Positions 38,901-45,361 of a stretch of DNA of 64,000 bases are shown here, piece after piece. Location: NCBI GenBank assembly GCA_963789565.1, contig CAWBKX010000002.1, positions 2,542,001 through 2,606,000 on the forward strand, given 5' to 3'. A program made the translations under genes and the position numbers. Position 1 is the stretch's first letter. Each line of letters opens with the position of its first letter. The notes beneath the pieces were generated by a model, which was given only the letters and a program-made list of their open reading frames with translations, was not told the DNA's origin and did no database searches. This DNA comes from CALAGB01 sp963789565. Its GTDB lineage: Bacteria; Chloroflexota; Chloroflexia; Thermomicrobiales; Thermomicrobiaceae.

Positions 38901-39016
38901 ATCCAGACGCTGACCCCAGCCGCTTCCAAGCGCTCGACGACCGGAAGCACGCGCTCCCGATCGACGCTGGCATAGCTGACGAAGACGTAAGGCCGGTCGT
39001 CGAGCGCGCCAGGCAT
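35834..39016 (-). CDS. TIR-AAA_16-TPR protein, paralogue 6 (first TIR gene of the array)
   Basis: 1,060 residues, the most upstream TIR gene. I start at the ATG at 39016 (MPGALDDRPYVFVSYAS), with a GGGAG site about nine bases before; a GTG at 39031 in frame is the alternative. Glu81 in SRNVKQE corresponds to the NADase glutamate. Walker A GGEAGIGKTT lies at 188-197, Walker B is LVLDDLHWFD, and the C-terminal half is TPR-like. It begins 137 bases after the PfkB-like/AAA+ gene on the same strand, with a possible promoter in the gap. The five genes from here to 23202 have no gaps, so they should share one transcript. Confidence 0.87.
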   Translation of the reverse strand: MPGALDDRPYVFVSYASVDRERVLPVVERLEAAGVSVWIDREAIHGGANYALEIAEAIEGAAALLLMCSPASLASRNVKQEIALGWRFEKPYLPLLLETIEIPKDVAYWLEASQWIEVLERPASAWMADLGRALDPLGINLDFTEDRAATSRTARARPLLVGREREQVAVRQQLDQMLAGQGGTILVGGEAGIGKTTLVEDLSIQAEEQGALVLWGHAYDLSVTPPYGPWLELLRAYPQRADLPQLPSFVGNLEATAALGSQDQLFAATRAFLQAEAGQQPLLLVLDDLHWFDQASLDFFRYLARQVGHQRILLVATYRSDELHRRHPLYTLLPLLVREAGAERVDVRPLTQTGNRALIQSRYQLADPDEARLERYLEEHAEGNPLYSGELLRTLEEAEALVVSDDGWQLGDLEQVRVPPLLRQVIEGRLARLPEATRELLDVAAIIGQDVPFALWATVAGVDAGTLLEAAEAAVQAAVLVVQADGSGVQFRHALLREALYENVLSLRRRLWHCKTAEALAATHGPDPDQVAYHFQQGGDERAVEWLIRAGERAQRRYAWGAAVARFEAALARLSEHEASLVERATLQFRIGHLQRYVNEREALSHLQEARRLALAGHEAGLATACLQIVAQIQCLLKDLRPGIAAMEQATEEFRALAPEATRRLMELIGLNFGSPEGSLAVWLAGVGRIEEAREHAERMIAESPLPVLEPGQGDSWYADGLLGMAVAASLGGQPEFAREAFKRATAMYAAIGHHDMVVHCCKRRLDECELHYFSDEREARARLVAEGEEAGRRAREANSLINPAGTVEHGLMVLTGNWQRAREVAEIEIRRPHLMTVQQASRWFAQLATRQGDNERAGWMVAEIIPGGPEMEPGAVMIAPALSLQCIAAEMALDTQDLPSARSWLEAHDRWLNWSGAVLGRAEGALLWAQYHHANGDVTRSREFTDKALAHASSPRQPLALIAAHRFLGNLDTTDGAFGTAEEHLQQSLTLADACQAPFERALTLLEIAKLRLAQGRADEARGLLTEVREICEPLGAKPTLDKVATMERELASSGAADA
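36028..36162. repeat. 135-base tract shared with 29747-29881
   Basis: Matches the tract in paralogue 4 with one difference and the same length; see that entry. Confidence 0.7.
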
Positions 39017-39053
39017 GACCTGGTCTCCCACTATCTAGCGAATCGATTTGTCG

Positions 39054-39082
39054 AGAATACGTCGGATTCGATCACCGATCAA
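39054..39082 (-). promoter_or_regulatory. Possible promoter of the TIR gene array
   Basis: On the minus strand TTGATC (39077-39082) and TATTCT (39054-39059) are 17 bases apart, within the 136-base gap before paralogue 6. It would allow the TIR genes to be expressed apart from the AAA+ gene. Confidence 0.4.
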
Positions 39083-39152
39083 TAGGACGTCTCCGTCACA
39101 CCCGCCCGAGTCTTTCGATTGCGCCGACGAATCCCAGCGGAATAGCCAAGGT

Positions 39153-41186
39153 TTACGCACCGCTTCCCTGCACCAACGCCAGGAACTCCTCGGCGTCGAC
39201 ATGCAGTCCGAGTTGATGGGCCGGTGGCAGGGCCGAACGCTCGAAGCGCAGTCTCCCCGAAAGGGCACTCATGTCAAGAATGGCTTCCATCGACCGCGCC
39301 CCATGGACGTAGCTGGTGACGTCCAGCAACGCGCGCAGCACGCCCGGATCGATCTGCAGCACGCCTTCGTTCAGCAGTTGCGGCGCTTTCAGCTTTAGGA
39401 GTGAACGAAGCAGCAACGCGCGACGCAACACGAAGCTGCGGTCCTGATTGCCGGACGGATTCGGCCCGAGGATATCGACGAACCCGCGTAACCGGCTGAG
39501 GAAGTCGCTGGCCTTGGCGGCCGGCCTGTCGACCGAGCGTTCCTTGAAGCTCTCCATAGTGGCATGCGTTCCCCCGGCGAAAATGAAGATCGCCGGGCCG
39601 ATCGGGCGCGCCATTCCCTCTTCAAGGAACATGCCGTCCTGCATCGGTGCCAGAAATTGGGCCAGCCAGCCCAACTCGCGGCCGTCGACGGCCGTGTCGA
39701 ACTCATCCCAGAAGACCAGTGGCAGGCGCTGCTCAACAGCACAATCGCGCACCCGCTGTAGCGCGCGCGGCAGCTCCCCGGCTGCGAACTGCGACAGGTT
39801 GAACTCCAGCACCTCGATCGGAAAGCCACTGGCAATCCACTCTTTGGCCATCTGCTTTATGGCAAACGACTTTCCCGATCCAGGCGGACCGAAGACGGCC
39901 AGGCTCAGCGGTCGACGTGGACGATTCTGCTGCAGGTATTCCCGCATGATGTGCCGCACGCTGCGCATGCTCTCGATCTCAGTGCGATCGATCGACGACC
40001 AGACGCCCATGCGCTCGACCGGCAGGTTCGGGCAAGCAACCTCGTCTCCTTCGAGTACAATGCGCTCCGCCGCCGAACGCTCACTCCCCTGAAAGGCCGA
40101 CGACGCGATCTGCCACTCAGGATCGCCGGATATTTCGCAGCGTTGAAAACCGGTTTCATCATCGCCCGACAGCAACCGTGCCGCGTCGTCGGGGAAGAGC
40201 AGGCGTGAAGGTGATGGGGTGAAACCGCGCTCGTGCATCCGACGACCGGCCGCTAATCCGTTGGCGACGGCGCACGCCCAATCAGGAGACCCTGGCTCGC
40301 GCGCTGCCGCCAACGCCAGCGAGGCGGTGACGGCCGTGCCAAGTCCGGGTGCCGAACCGGGGTAGGCACGCGCCCAGTCCCCCTCTTGATGCAGCGGATC
40401 GAAGACGAGCCAGCTGCTCTCTCCAGGTTCGACGATGACGGCGCCGCTCAATCCTAGGGAAACGACGATCCGGCGGGCACGTGTCAGCGTCGGGTGCTGT
40501 CGAATCGCGTCGATGACGTCGCTTCCGGTTCTCTCCCACGAGAGGGGCTGACCGATCGGCGCGTACTCTTTGCGCAGGTCGCCAACCGAGCAGTAGACCG
40601 TCAGCCGGTCCGCGAACCTGCCAATCAGGTGATCCCAGAGCGGACCGACCGCCAGCGGCGTGCTCAGCTTGACGATGATGTGCTGAGGCCGGCCGGCAGC
40701 ATCGCTCAGCGCGTCCCAGCGAACCGGGTCGTCGCGGAAGCCCAGGTTGGCGTCGTCGACGACCAGACAATCGGCCGACGGTTGAACTGCCTGTTGATCG
40801 ATGGAAGCGGATGAGGCTGGCTGCAGTCCCAGAAACTGGCGCATGCGCCACACTGGCTGCGGCTTGCCAAGGCGCTGAGGATACTGCTCCCAAATGGCAA
40901 AACTTCGCGCAATCGATGGGTCGGCGGGATTGCTGAACGCTTCGGGCGACAGTTTTGGTCCAGAGATATGAAGCTGACCGCGTGCAACCTGCTCCCTGGC
41001 CGCGGCCCGCAGCAGATCGCTGATAAACGCGGCGGATCCGGCCAGAGGGCTCATGTGAACGTCGGCGAGCTGTTCCCAACGATAACTGCTGTCCAGGGCG
41101 GTCGAGGACGCGGACGGCGTCAGAATGGCCCAGTCGATCGTCACATCCCCAATAACCTGGATCGTCGAAGCATCACGGTCTGACAC
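39153..41186 (-). CDS. PfkB/ribokinase-like domain fused to AAA+ ATPase
   Basis: 677 residues. Residues 1-320 look like a ribokinase/PfkB fold (VIGDVTIDWAI start, IVVSLGLSGAVIVEPG near 240-254, then an Ala-rich helix), but the catalytic GAGD motif is replaced by a GSAPGLGT stretch, so it may bind rather than phosphorylate. Residues 400-677 are an AAA+ domain: Walker A GPPGSGKS at 433-440, Walker B VFWDEFD at 491-497 and a sensor-like IFAGGTHA at 535-542. It starts with GTG at 41186 after a GGGGGA site. It heads the minus strand leading into the TIR array and is divergent from a SLOG gene. Possibly a nucleotide-sensing regulator of the TIR proteins. Confidence 0.75.
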   Translation of the reverse strand: MSDRDASTIQVIGDVTIDWAILTPSASSTALDSSYRWEQLADVHMSPLAGSAAFISDLLRAAAREQVARGQLHISGPKLSPEAFSNPADPSIARSFAIWEQYPQRLGKPQPVWRMRQFLGLQPASSASIDQQAVQPSADCLVVDDANLGFRDDPVRWDALSDAAGRPQHIIVKLSTPLAVGPLWDHLIGRFADRLTVYCSVGDLRKEYAPIGQPLSWERTGSDVIDAIRQHPTLTRARRIVVSLGLSGAVIVEPGESSWLVFDPLHQEGDWARAYPGSAPGLGTAVTASLALAAAREPGSPDWACAVANGLAAGRRMHERGFTPSPSRLLFPDDAARLLSGDDETGFQRCEISGDPEWQIASSAFQGSERSAAERIVLEGDEVACPNLPVERMGVWSSIDRTEIESMRSVRHIMREYLQQNRPRRPLSLAVFGPPGSGKSFAIKQMAKEWIASGFPIEVLEFNLSQFAAGELPRALQRVRDCAVEQRLPLVFWDEFDTAVDGRELGWLAQFLAPMQDGMFLEEGMARPIGPAIFIFAGGTHATMESFKERSVDRPAAKASDFLSRLRGFVDILGPNPSGNQDRSFVLRRALLLRSLLKLKAPQLLNEGVLQIDPGVLRALLDVTSYVHGARSMEAILDMSALSGRLRFERSALPPAHQLGLHVDAEEFLALVQGSGA

Positions 41187-41226
41187 CCGTTCATCCCCCA
41201 GTGGTTGGTTGTTCGGCTCGAGTTAC

Positions 41227-41240
41227 TGTACGATCGTACA
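41227..41240. promoter_or_regulatory. Perfect 14-base palindrome between divergent SLOG and AAA+ genes
   Basis: TGTACGATCGTACA is fully self-complementary and lies 41 bases from the AAA+ GTG and 61 bases from the SLOG start, where promoters of both genes must be. It is a good candidate operator for a dimeric repressor. It does not resemble the usual LexA box. Confidence 0.55.
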
Positions 41241-41300
41241 CCATTGCGCGGCTCATGCGCGTCGCCGCGTGACACGAACCCATGCTGGAAGAGTGAGGAT

Positions 41301-41954
41301 TTGAGTTCAGACGCTTCGTGTTTCCCGTCACTCGTCATTGGCGTCGTCGGACACCGTTTAGATGCTCTCCGCGACACGGATGATGCCCGGCTGTTGGGTC
41401 AGGTGCGCAGCGTCCTGGCGATCGCTCGGGCCTGCGGACGGACGGTCTCCATGATCTCTCCGGTCGCTGAAGGCGCCGATCGACTGGTGGCGCGTGAGGC
41501 GCTCGCGGCCGGATTGCCGCTGATCTGCTTGCTCCCATTTGCCCGCGACGACTATGCACGTGACTTCGCCAGTGAGAGATCGCGTGCCGACTACGCCGAT
41601 CTGCTCGAGCGGTCGGCTGAGGTCATCGAATTGCCCGGCACGCACGGGACCGTCGAAGAACGCGATGTCGCCTACGCCGCGCTGAGCGACGTGTTAATCG
41701 ACCGGATAGACCTGTTGATCGCCATTTGGGACGGGGAAGAGGCACGCGGTCTCGGCGGGACGGGAAACTCGGTTCAATCCGCGTTGCACCGGCGCATACC
41801 CGTCGTCTGGATCAACGCCCACGCTCCGTATGAGGCGGTGCTCCTGTGTTCGGACGGAGATGGCAACGTCAAGCACGGCGAAGTGAGTCAACTTTCCAAT
41901 TGCCTGAGCGAGCTATCTGGCGATTCACACAATCGAGTTTCCGGCCCGGACTGA
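41301..41954 (+). CDS. SLOG-superfamily (DprA/LOG-like Rossmann) sensor protein
   Basis: 217 residues with a single SLOG-type Rossmann domain: VIGVVGHR at the first strand, ISPVAEGADRLVAREAL as the nucleotide-binding loop and helix, LPFARDDYARDF, then LLIAIWDGEEARGLGGTG and the final strand PVVWINAH. SLOG proteins were proposed to bind nucleotide-type ligands and are often found with TIR and other effector genes in conflict systems. I choose the TTG at 41301 (GGAAGAG site seven bases upstream); the frame is open from 41205. About 40 C-terminal residues are outside the fold. It is divergent from the PfkB-like/AAA+ gene and probably senses the signal made or monitored by this locus. Confidence 0.75.
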   Translation: MSSDASCFPSLVIGVVGHRLDALRDTDDARLLGQVRSVLAIARACGRTVSMISPVAEGADRLVAREALAAGLPLICLLPFARDDYARDFASERSRADYADLLERSAEVIELPGTHGTVEERDVAYAALSDVLIDRIDLLIAIWDGEEARGLGGTGNSVQSALHRRIPVVWINAHAPYEAVLLCSDGDGNVKHGEVSQLSNCLSELSGDSHNRVSGPD

Positions 41955-41969
41955 TTGTTTGGGAGGCGC

Positions 41970-42386
41970 TTAGTCCGTCGTCGCCCCCAAATCCTCCAGG
42001 ATCGTCTCAAACTCTTCGAGGGCGGCGCGCAGGTCCTCGGCAATCTCGGCGGCGATGACGTCGGGGTCAGGCAGGTTGGCGGAGTCTTCCAGGCTCTCGT
42101 CCCGCAGCCAGAAGAGGTCCAGACTGAGCTTGTCCCGCTGGATCAGTTCGTCGTAGTTGTAGGCGCGCCAGCGGCCGTCGGGAGTCTCCTCCGACCAGGT
42201 TGGCTTGCGGTCGTGCCGATTCTCGGCGTGGTAGCAGGCGACGAACTCGTCGAGGTCGGCACGTTTGAGCGGGTTGGTCTTGAGGGTGAAGTTCATGTTG
42301 GTGCGCAGGTCATAGACCCACAGTTTGGTCGTCCAGTTCTGCGCGCTGGCGGGCTTGCGGTCGAAGAAGAGAACGTTGGCCTTCAT
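41970..42386 (-). pseudogene. C-terminal fragment of type I restriction-modification methylase (HsdM-like)
   Basis: The 138 codons match only the last part of N-6 DNA methylases of type I systems: KANVLFFDRKPAS, LWVYDLRTNMNFTLKTNPL, DLDEFVACYHAENRH, then DLFWLRDESLEDSANLPDPD. In complete proteins the first of these follows the catalytic domain with the NPPF motif, which is absent here, as are hsdS and hsdR. The fragment therefore looks like what is left of a lost R-M system beside the TIR/SLOG locus. The ATG at 42386 has a purine-rich site, so the piece might still be translated. Confidence 0.75.
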
Positions 42387-42617
42387 CTCGCCCTCATACG
42401 GAAATCGCTCTCGCGCACAGCTATTCTACAGGACAGATTGACATACGGGACAGCTCAAACGAGCGTCCGCATCGCGTGCTGATGGTCTATGGCGCCCTTA
42501 CGGACAACGACGAGACGACTCCGTCTTTATGCATTCCCTGGTCCTTCGGCGTTAGTCGTTTCCTCCATGCGATAATGCCCTTCACGTGACCGGGCACGCC
42601 AACCACCGGAGGAGATG

Positions 42618-43103
42618 ATGTCCGACGCCGTCGTTCGCGGCTGGGCGATCGTCTATCCCCACCTGCGCTATCGGGATCCCATCGCCGCCATCGAGTGGTT
42701 GATCCGCGTCTTCGGATTCCGCGAGCGCGTGCGCATGTCGATGCCGGATGGGCACTTCATTACGGCCAAGCTTGAAGGCCCCAATGGCGGGCTCATCATG
42801 ATCGCGGGGATCACGCCGGATCTGGAAGCGTGGTTGCGCGAGCGTCTGAGCGAGTTTCGTCCGGACAGCGAGCAAGGTTGGCCCGATCTGTCGCACGTAA
42901 CGACGGTGCAGGTGCAGGATGTCGACGCGCATTTCACCCGCGCGCAGGCTGCCGGTGCCGCGATCCTCATGCCTCCAGCCGACCAGCCCTGGGGACTCCG
43001 TGTCTACTCCGTCATCGATCTCGAGGGTCATCAATGGGAGTTCAGCCAGGTGCTGGATCTGCTCGACCCCGAGTCGTGGGGCGCCGCCAGAGTCGAGAGG
43101 TGA
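42618..43103 (+). CDS. VOC-family (glyoxalase/bleomycin-resistance) protein
   Basis: A 161-residue single-domain vicinal-oxygen-chelate protein: HLRYRDPIAAIEWLIRVFGFRE near the start, GHFITAKLEGPNGGLIMIAG in the middle and DLEGHQWEFSQV near the end, with the metal-ligand positions His and Glu plausible. It has the YRD-AIEWL signature of the PhnB/YhdD-like group. GGAGG at 42608-42612 is five bases before the ATG at 42618; an ATG three bases earlier is the alternative. The function may be detoxification or a dioxygenase-like step. It stands alone, 231 bases after the methylase fragment, with no gene in that gap. Confidence 0.8.
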   Translation: MSDAVVRGWAIVYPHLRYRDPIAAIEWLIRVFGFRERVRMSMPDGHFITAKLEGPNGGLIMIAGITPDLEAWLRERLSEFRPDSEQGWPDLSHVTTVQVQDVDAHFTRAQAAGAAILMPPADQPWGLRVYSVIDLEGHQWEFSQVLDLLDPESWGAARVER

Positions 43104-43213
43104 ATGAATTGAGGCGAATGCCGCGCGATCTTTCACACCGCGGGCGGTGCGGGTTCATAGCACGTTGATCTGTGACCCAAACCACGGGTTTGAGTCAAGC
43201 GGAGGGATCCTGA

Positions 43214-43741
43214 ATGGCGCAAGAACCACGAATGCTGTCGCCTCGCGAGATCGCGGGAATCCTGGCGGCCACGCAGGCCACGGTGCGGGCCGAGCTCGAA
43301 GCGCTGCCCGACGCCGTCGTCAACTGGCATCCGGGTCCAGAGGAGTGGTGCGTCAAGGAAGCGCTCGGCCACATCATGGAGTCCGAGCGTCGTGGCTTCA
43401 ACGGGAGAATTCGAACAATATTGGCTGACGACGAGCCCGATCTCGAGGGCTGGAACCAGGTTGAAGTGCAGCGGGAGCGAAACGACTGTGCCCGCGATGT
43501 CCACGAGCTACTGGATGAGTTCGATCTGCTGCGCGCCGACAGCATCGAGCTTGTCAGCGGCCTGGCCATGCCTGACCTCGTGCGAGGCGGCACCCACCCG
43601 CAGGTTGGCTACGTGCGTGTCAACGACCTGCTGCACGAGTGGATCTCGCACGATCGCAATCACGTGCGCCAGATGCTGGCCAACGTGCAGAGCTACGCCT
43701 TCCCGCTGATGGGCAACTGCCAGGGATTCGCGGGCGAGTAA
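43214..43741 (+). CDS. DinB-fold (DinB/YfiT-like) protein
   Basis: 175 residues forming a four-helix DinB/YfiT bundle. The metal-ligand histidines appear in LGHIMESERR near residue 53 and in SHDRNHVRQML near 138-143, and the WHPGPEEW segment is typical of the DinB_2 group. The family includes metal-dependent thiol transferases (bacillithiol/mycothiol type) and uncharacterised members. RBS GGAGGGAT lies about eight bases upstream. It converges on the LLM gene, with the palindromic repeat at 43762-43834 between them. Confidence 0.8.
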   Translation: MAQEPRMLSPREIAGILAATQATVRAELEALPDAVVNWHPGPEEWCVKEALGHIMESERRGFNGRIRTILADDEPDLEGWNQVEVQRERNDCARDVHELLDEFDLLRADSIELVSGLAMPDLVRGGTHPQVGYVRVNDLLHEWISHDRNHVRQMLANVQSYAFPLMGNCQGFAGE

Positions 43742-43761
43742 CGGACCGGGCGCTGCGTTCG

Positions 43762-43834
43762 GTAGGGGCGACATTTATGTCGCCCAACTGCGTCGGTTGA
43801 CGGCCAACCTGGGCGTCATAAATGTCGCCCCTAC
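43762..43834. repeat. Nested palindromic repeat element A
   Basis: The two 18-base ends (43762-43779 and 43817-43834, starting GTAGGGGCGACAT) are perfect inverted repeats. Each arm is itself nearly a hairpin (GGGCGACA...TGTCGCCC), and the centre has a further GGTTG/CAACC hairpin. It lies between convergent genes and may end both transcripts, but its form is that of a mobile REP- or MITE-like repeat. Confidence 0.7.
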
Positions 43835-43902
43835 GGGCAACGATGAAATGCAGCGCGCTCCAGGCAGGTGGCGAGTTTGCGAGCTGGGTGAGGGCTATTC
43901 GC

Positions 43903-44688
43903 TTAACCCCGCTCGGCGTTGCGTTGGTCGCGCCAGGCGATCCACTCGCCAAATCGAGAGAGATCCCACTCCGGACCGCTGCAGCGGACGGTCAGGAAAG
44001 TGAAGCCTTTGTCGACCAGTTCGTCGGCCGCATCGAGCGACGCGGTCATAGCGAGACCGGTGGCGTGCTCGATTTCGTCGGGGTCGCGGCCCTCCTTCTC
44101 GCACCACTCCTTCAGAACATTCGCCTTACGAATCAGATCGTCACCTCCAGCATTTGCATGCCAGATGTCGGCGTGCTTGGCAACGATGCGTAGCGTTACC
44201 TTCTCGCCGCCTCCGCCGATCATGATCGGGATGTGGCGCGTCGGTGGTGGGTTGAGCTTCTCGAGTCGTGCTTCGATGATCGGCATGGAATCGCGCAGAT
44301 CGCGCAGACGGCTCCCGACGGTGCCGAAGTCGTATCCGTACTCGTCGTAGTCCTTCTCCGACCACCCGGCACCCATGCCCAGGATGAAGCGACCGCCGGA
44401 GATGTGGTCGATCGTGCGCGACATGTCGGCGATCAGGTTCGGGTTGCGGTAGCCGATGGCAGAGACGAGTGGACCCATCTCGATGCGCTCGGTCATGGCC
44501 GCGATGGCGCTCAAGAGCGTCCAGCATTCGTAGTGCTTGCCGTCAGGATCGCCCGAAAGCGGGTAGAAGTGATCCCAAACGGTGATGACGTCGGCGCCCT
44601 TCTGCTCGACCTCAAGAACCGCCCGCTTGTAATCGGCATAGTCGCCGTGCTGTGGATTCAGGTGGACGCCTACTCGAATCTTCCTCAT
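43903..44688 (-). CDS. LLM-class F420-dependent oxidoreductase
   Basis: A 261-residue luciferase-like protein: VGVHLNPQHGDYADY, then ADVITVWDHFYPLSGDP near 30-45, SAIGYRNPNLIADMSRTID, GGRFILGMGAGWSEKDYDEYG and the FMN/F420-site stretch PIMIGGGGEKVTLRIVAKHAD. These are marks of the TIGR03560-like F420-dependent group. I start at ATG 44688 (MRKIRVGVHL, GAGAGG site); the frame is open to 44802 but the extra residues do not fit the fold. The substrate is unknown. It is divergent from a methyltransferase gene. Confidence 0.85.
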   Translation of the reverse strand: MRKIRVGVHLNPQHGDYADYKRAVLEVEQKGADVITVWDHFYPLSGDPDGKHYECWTLLSAIAAMTERIEMGPLVSAIGYRNPNLIADMSRTIDHISGGRFILGMGAGWSEKDYDEYGYDFGTVGSRLRDLRDSMPIIEARLEKLNPPPTRHIPIMIGGGGEKVTLRIVAKHADIWHANAGGDDLIRKANVLKEWCEKEGRDPDEIEHATGLAMTASLDAADELVDKGFTFLTVRCSGPEWDLSRFGEWIAWRDQRNAERG

Positions 44689-44827
44689 CCAGGCCCTCTC
44701 TTCGTCGTTCGATGTTCCGTGGGCACTCGCCTCTGCTTTAATCGAATCTGGCCCGCATCTCATTCCATTATGCGGGAGGACGCCATCGCGCGCTCGGAAC
44801 ATCGTCGTCGCCGAAGGGCATTTTGCG

Positions 44828-45361
44828 GTGAAGCATGACGATCACGTCGCACTCTTGCGGGACGGAATCTCCCAGCCAGGTGGAATCTGGGCCGATTTCG
44901 GTTCCGGATCGGGTGCCTTTACGTTGGCGCTGGCCGATCTGCTCGGACCGGGCGCCGAGATCTACTCGCTCGACCTCGATCGACGTGCGCTCGAGCGTCA
45001 GCGTGCCGAGATGCGCCAGCGCTATCCAAAGACGAATCTGAACGTCATCGTTGCCGACTTCACGCACGCGCACGAGCTGCCGCCACTCGATGGAATCGTG
45101 ATGGCTAACTCGCTGCACTACCAGCGAGACAAGGACGACGTGCTCGCCCTGGTTTTCGATTATCTCAAGCCGGGTGGGCGACTCATCCTGGTCGAGTACA
45201 ACGCGGACCGCGGCAATCACTGGGTGCCCTACCCACTCTCCTATCCGACCTGGGAGGCACTGGCTGATCGCAATGGATTCGTCGGTACACGGCTTTTGGC
45301 CGCTCGACCGAGCCGCTTTCTCGGTGAAATCTATTCGTCGGTCACGTTTCGGCCCGAATGA
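44828..45361 (+). CDS. Class I SAM-dependent methyltransferase
   Basis: 177 residues with the SAM-binding motif ADFGSGSGAFTLALA near 22-36, the acidic end of strand 2 (YSLDLDRRAL) and motif VIVADFTH, then a strand with GGRLILVEYN. The annotated start is GTG at 44828. The same frame stays open upstream and spells NIVVAEGHFAV, which resembles the start of related proteins, but it has no usual start codon before 44828, so the N-terminus may be mis-set or begin at a rare codon. The stop overlaps the amidase start by four bases, so the two genes are probably co-translated. Confidence 0.78.
   Translation: MKHDDHVALLRDGISQPGGIWADFGSGSGAFTLALADLLGPGAEIYSLDLDRRALERQRAEMRQRYPKTNLNVIVADFTHAHELPPLDGIVMANSLHYQRDKDDVLALVFDYLKPGGRLILVEYNADRGNHWVPYPLSYPTWEALADRNGFVGTRLLAARPSRFLGEIYSSVTFRPE

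Noticed and set aside
18691..39016. Reading the NTPase parts as NB-ARC or NACHT domains
   Set aside because: The LLVGRERE entry and DDxHWxD Walker B are those of AAA_16/MalT-like STAND ATPases.
18691..39016. Reading the long identical DNA tracts as an insertion sequence or CRISPR-type repeat
   Set aside because: They are coding, in frame, gene-length-spaced and without transposase or terminal inverted repeats.
41227..41240. The 14-base palindrome as a LexA (SOS) box
   Set aside because: It lacks the GAAC/GTTC half-sites of the known Gram-positive-type box.
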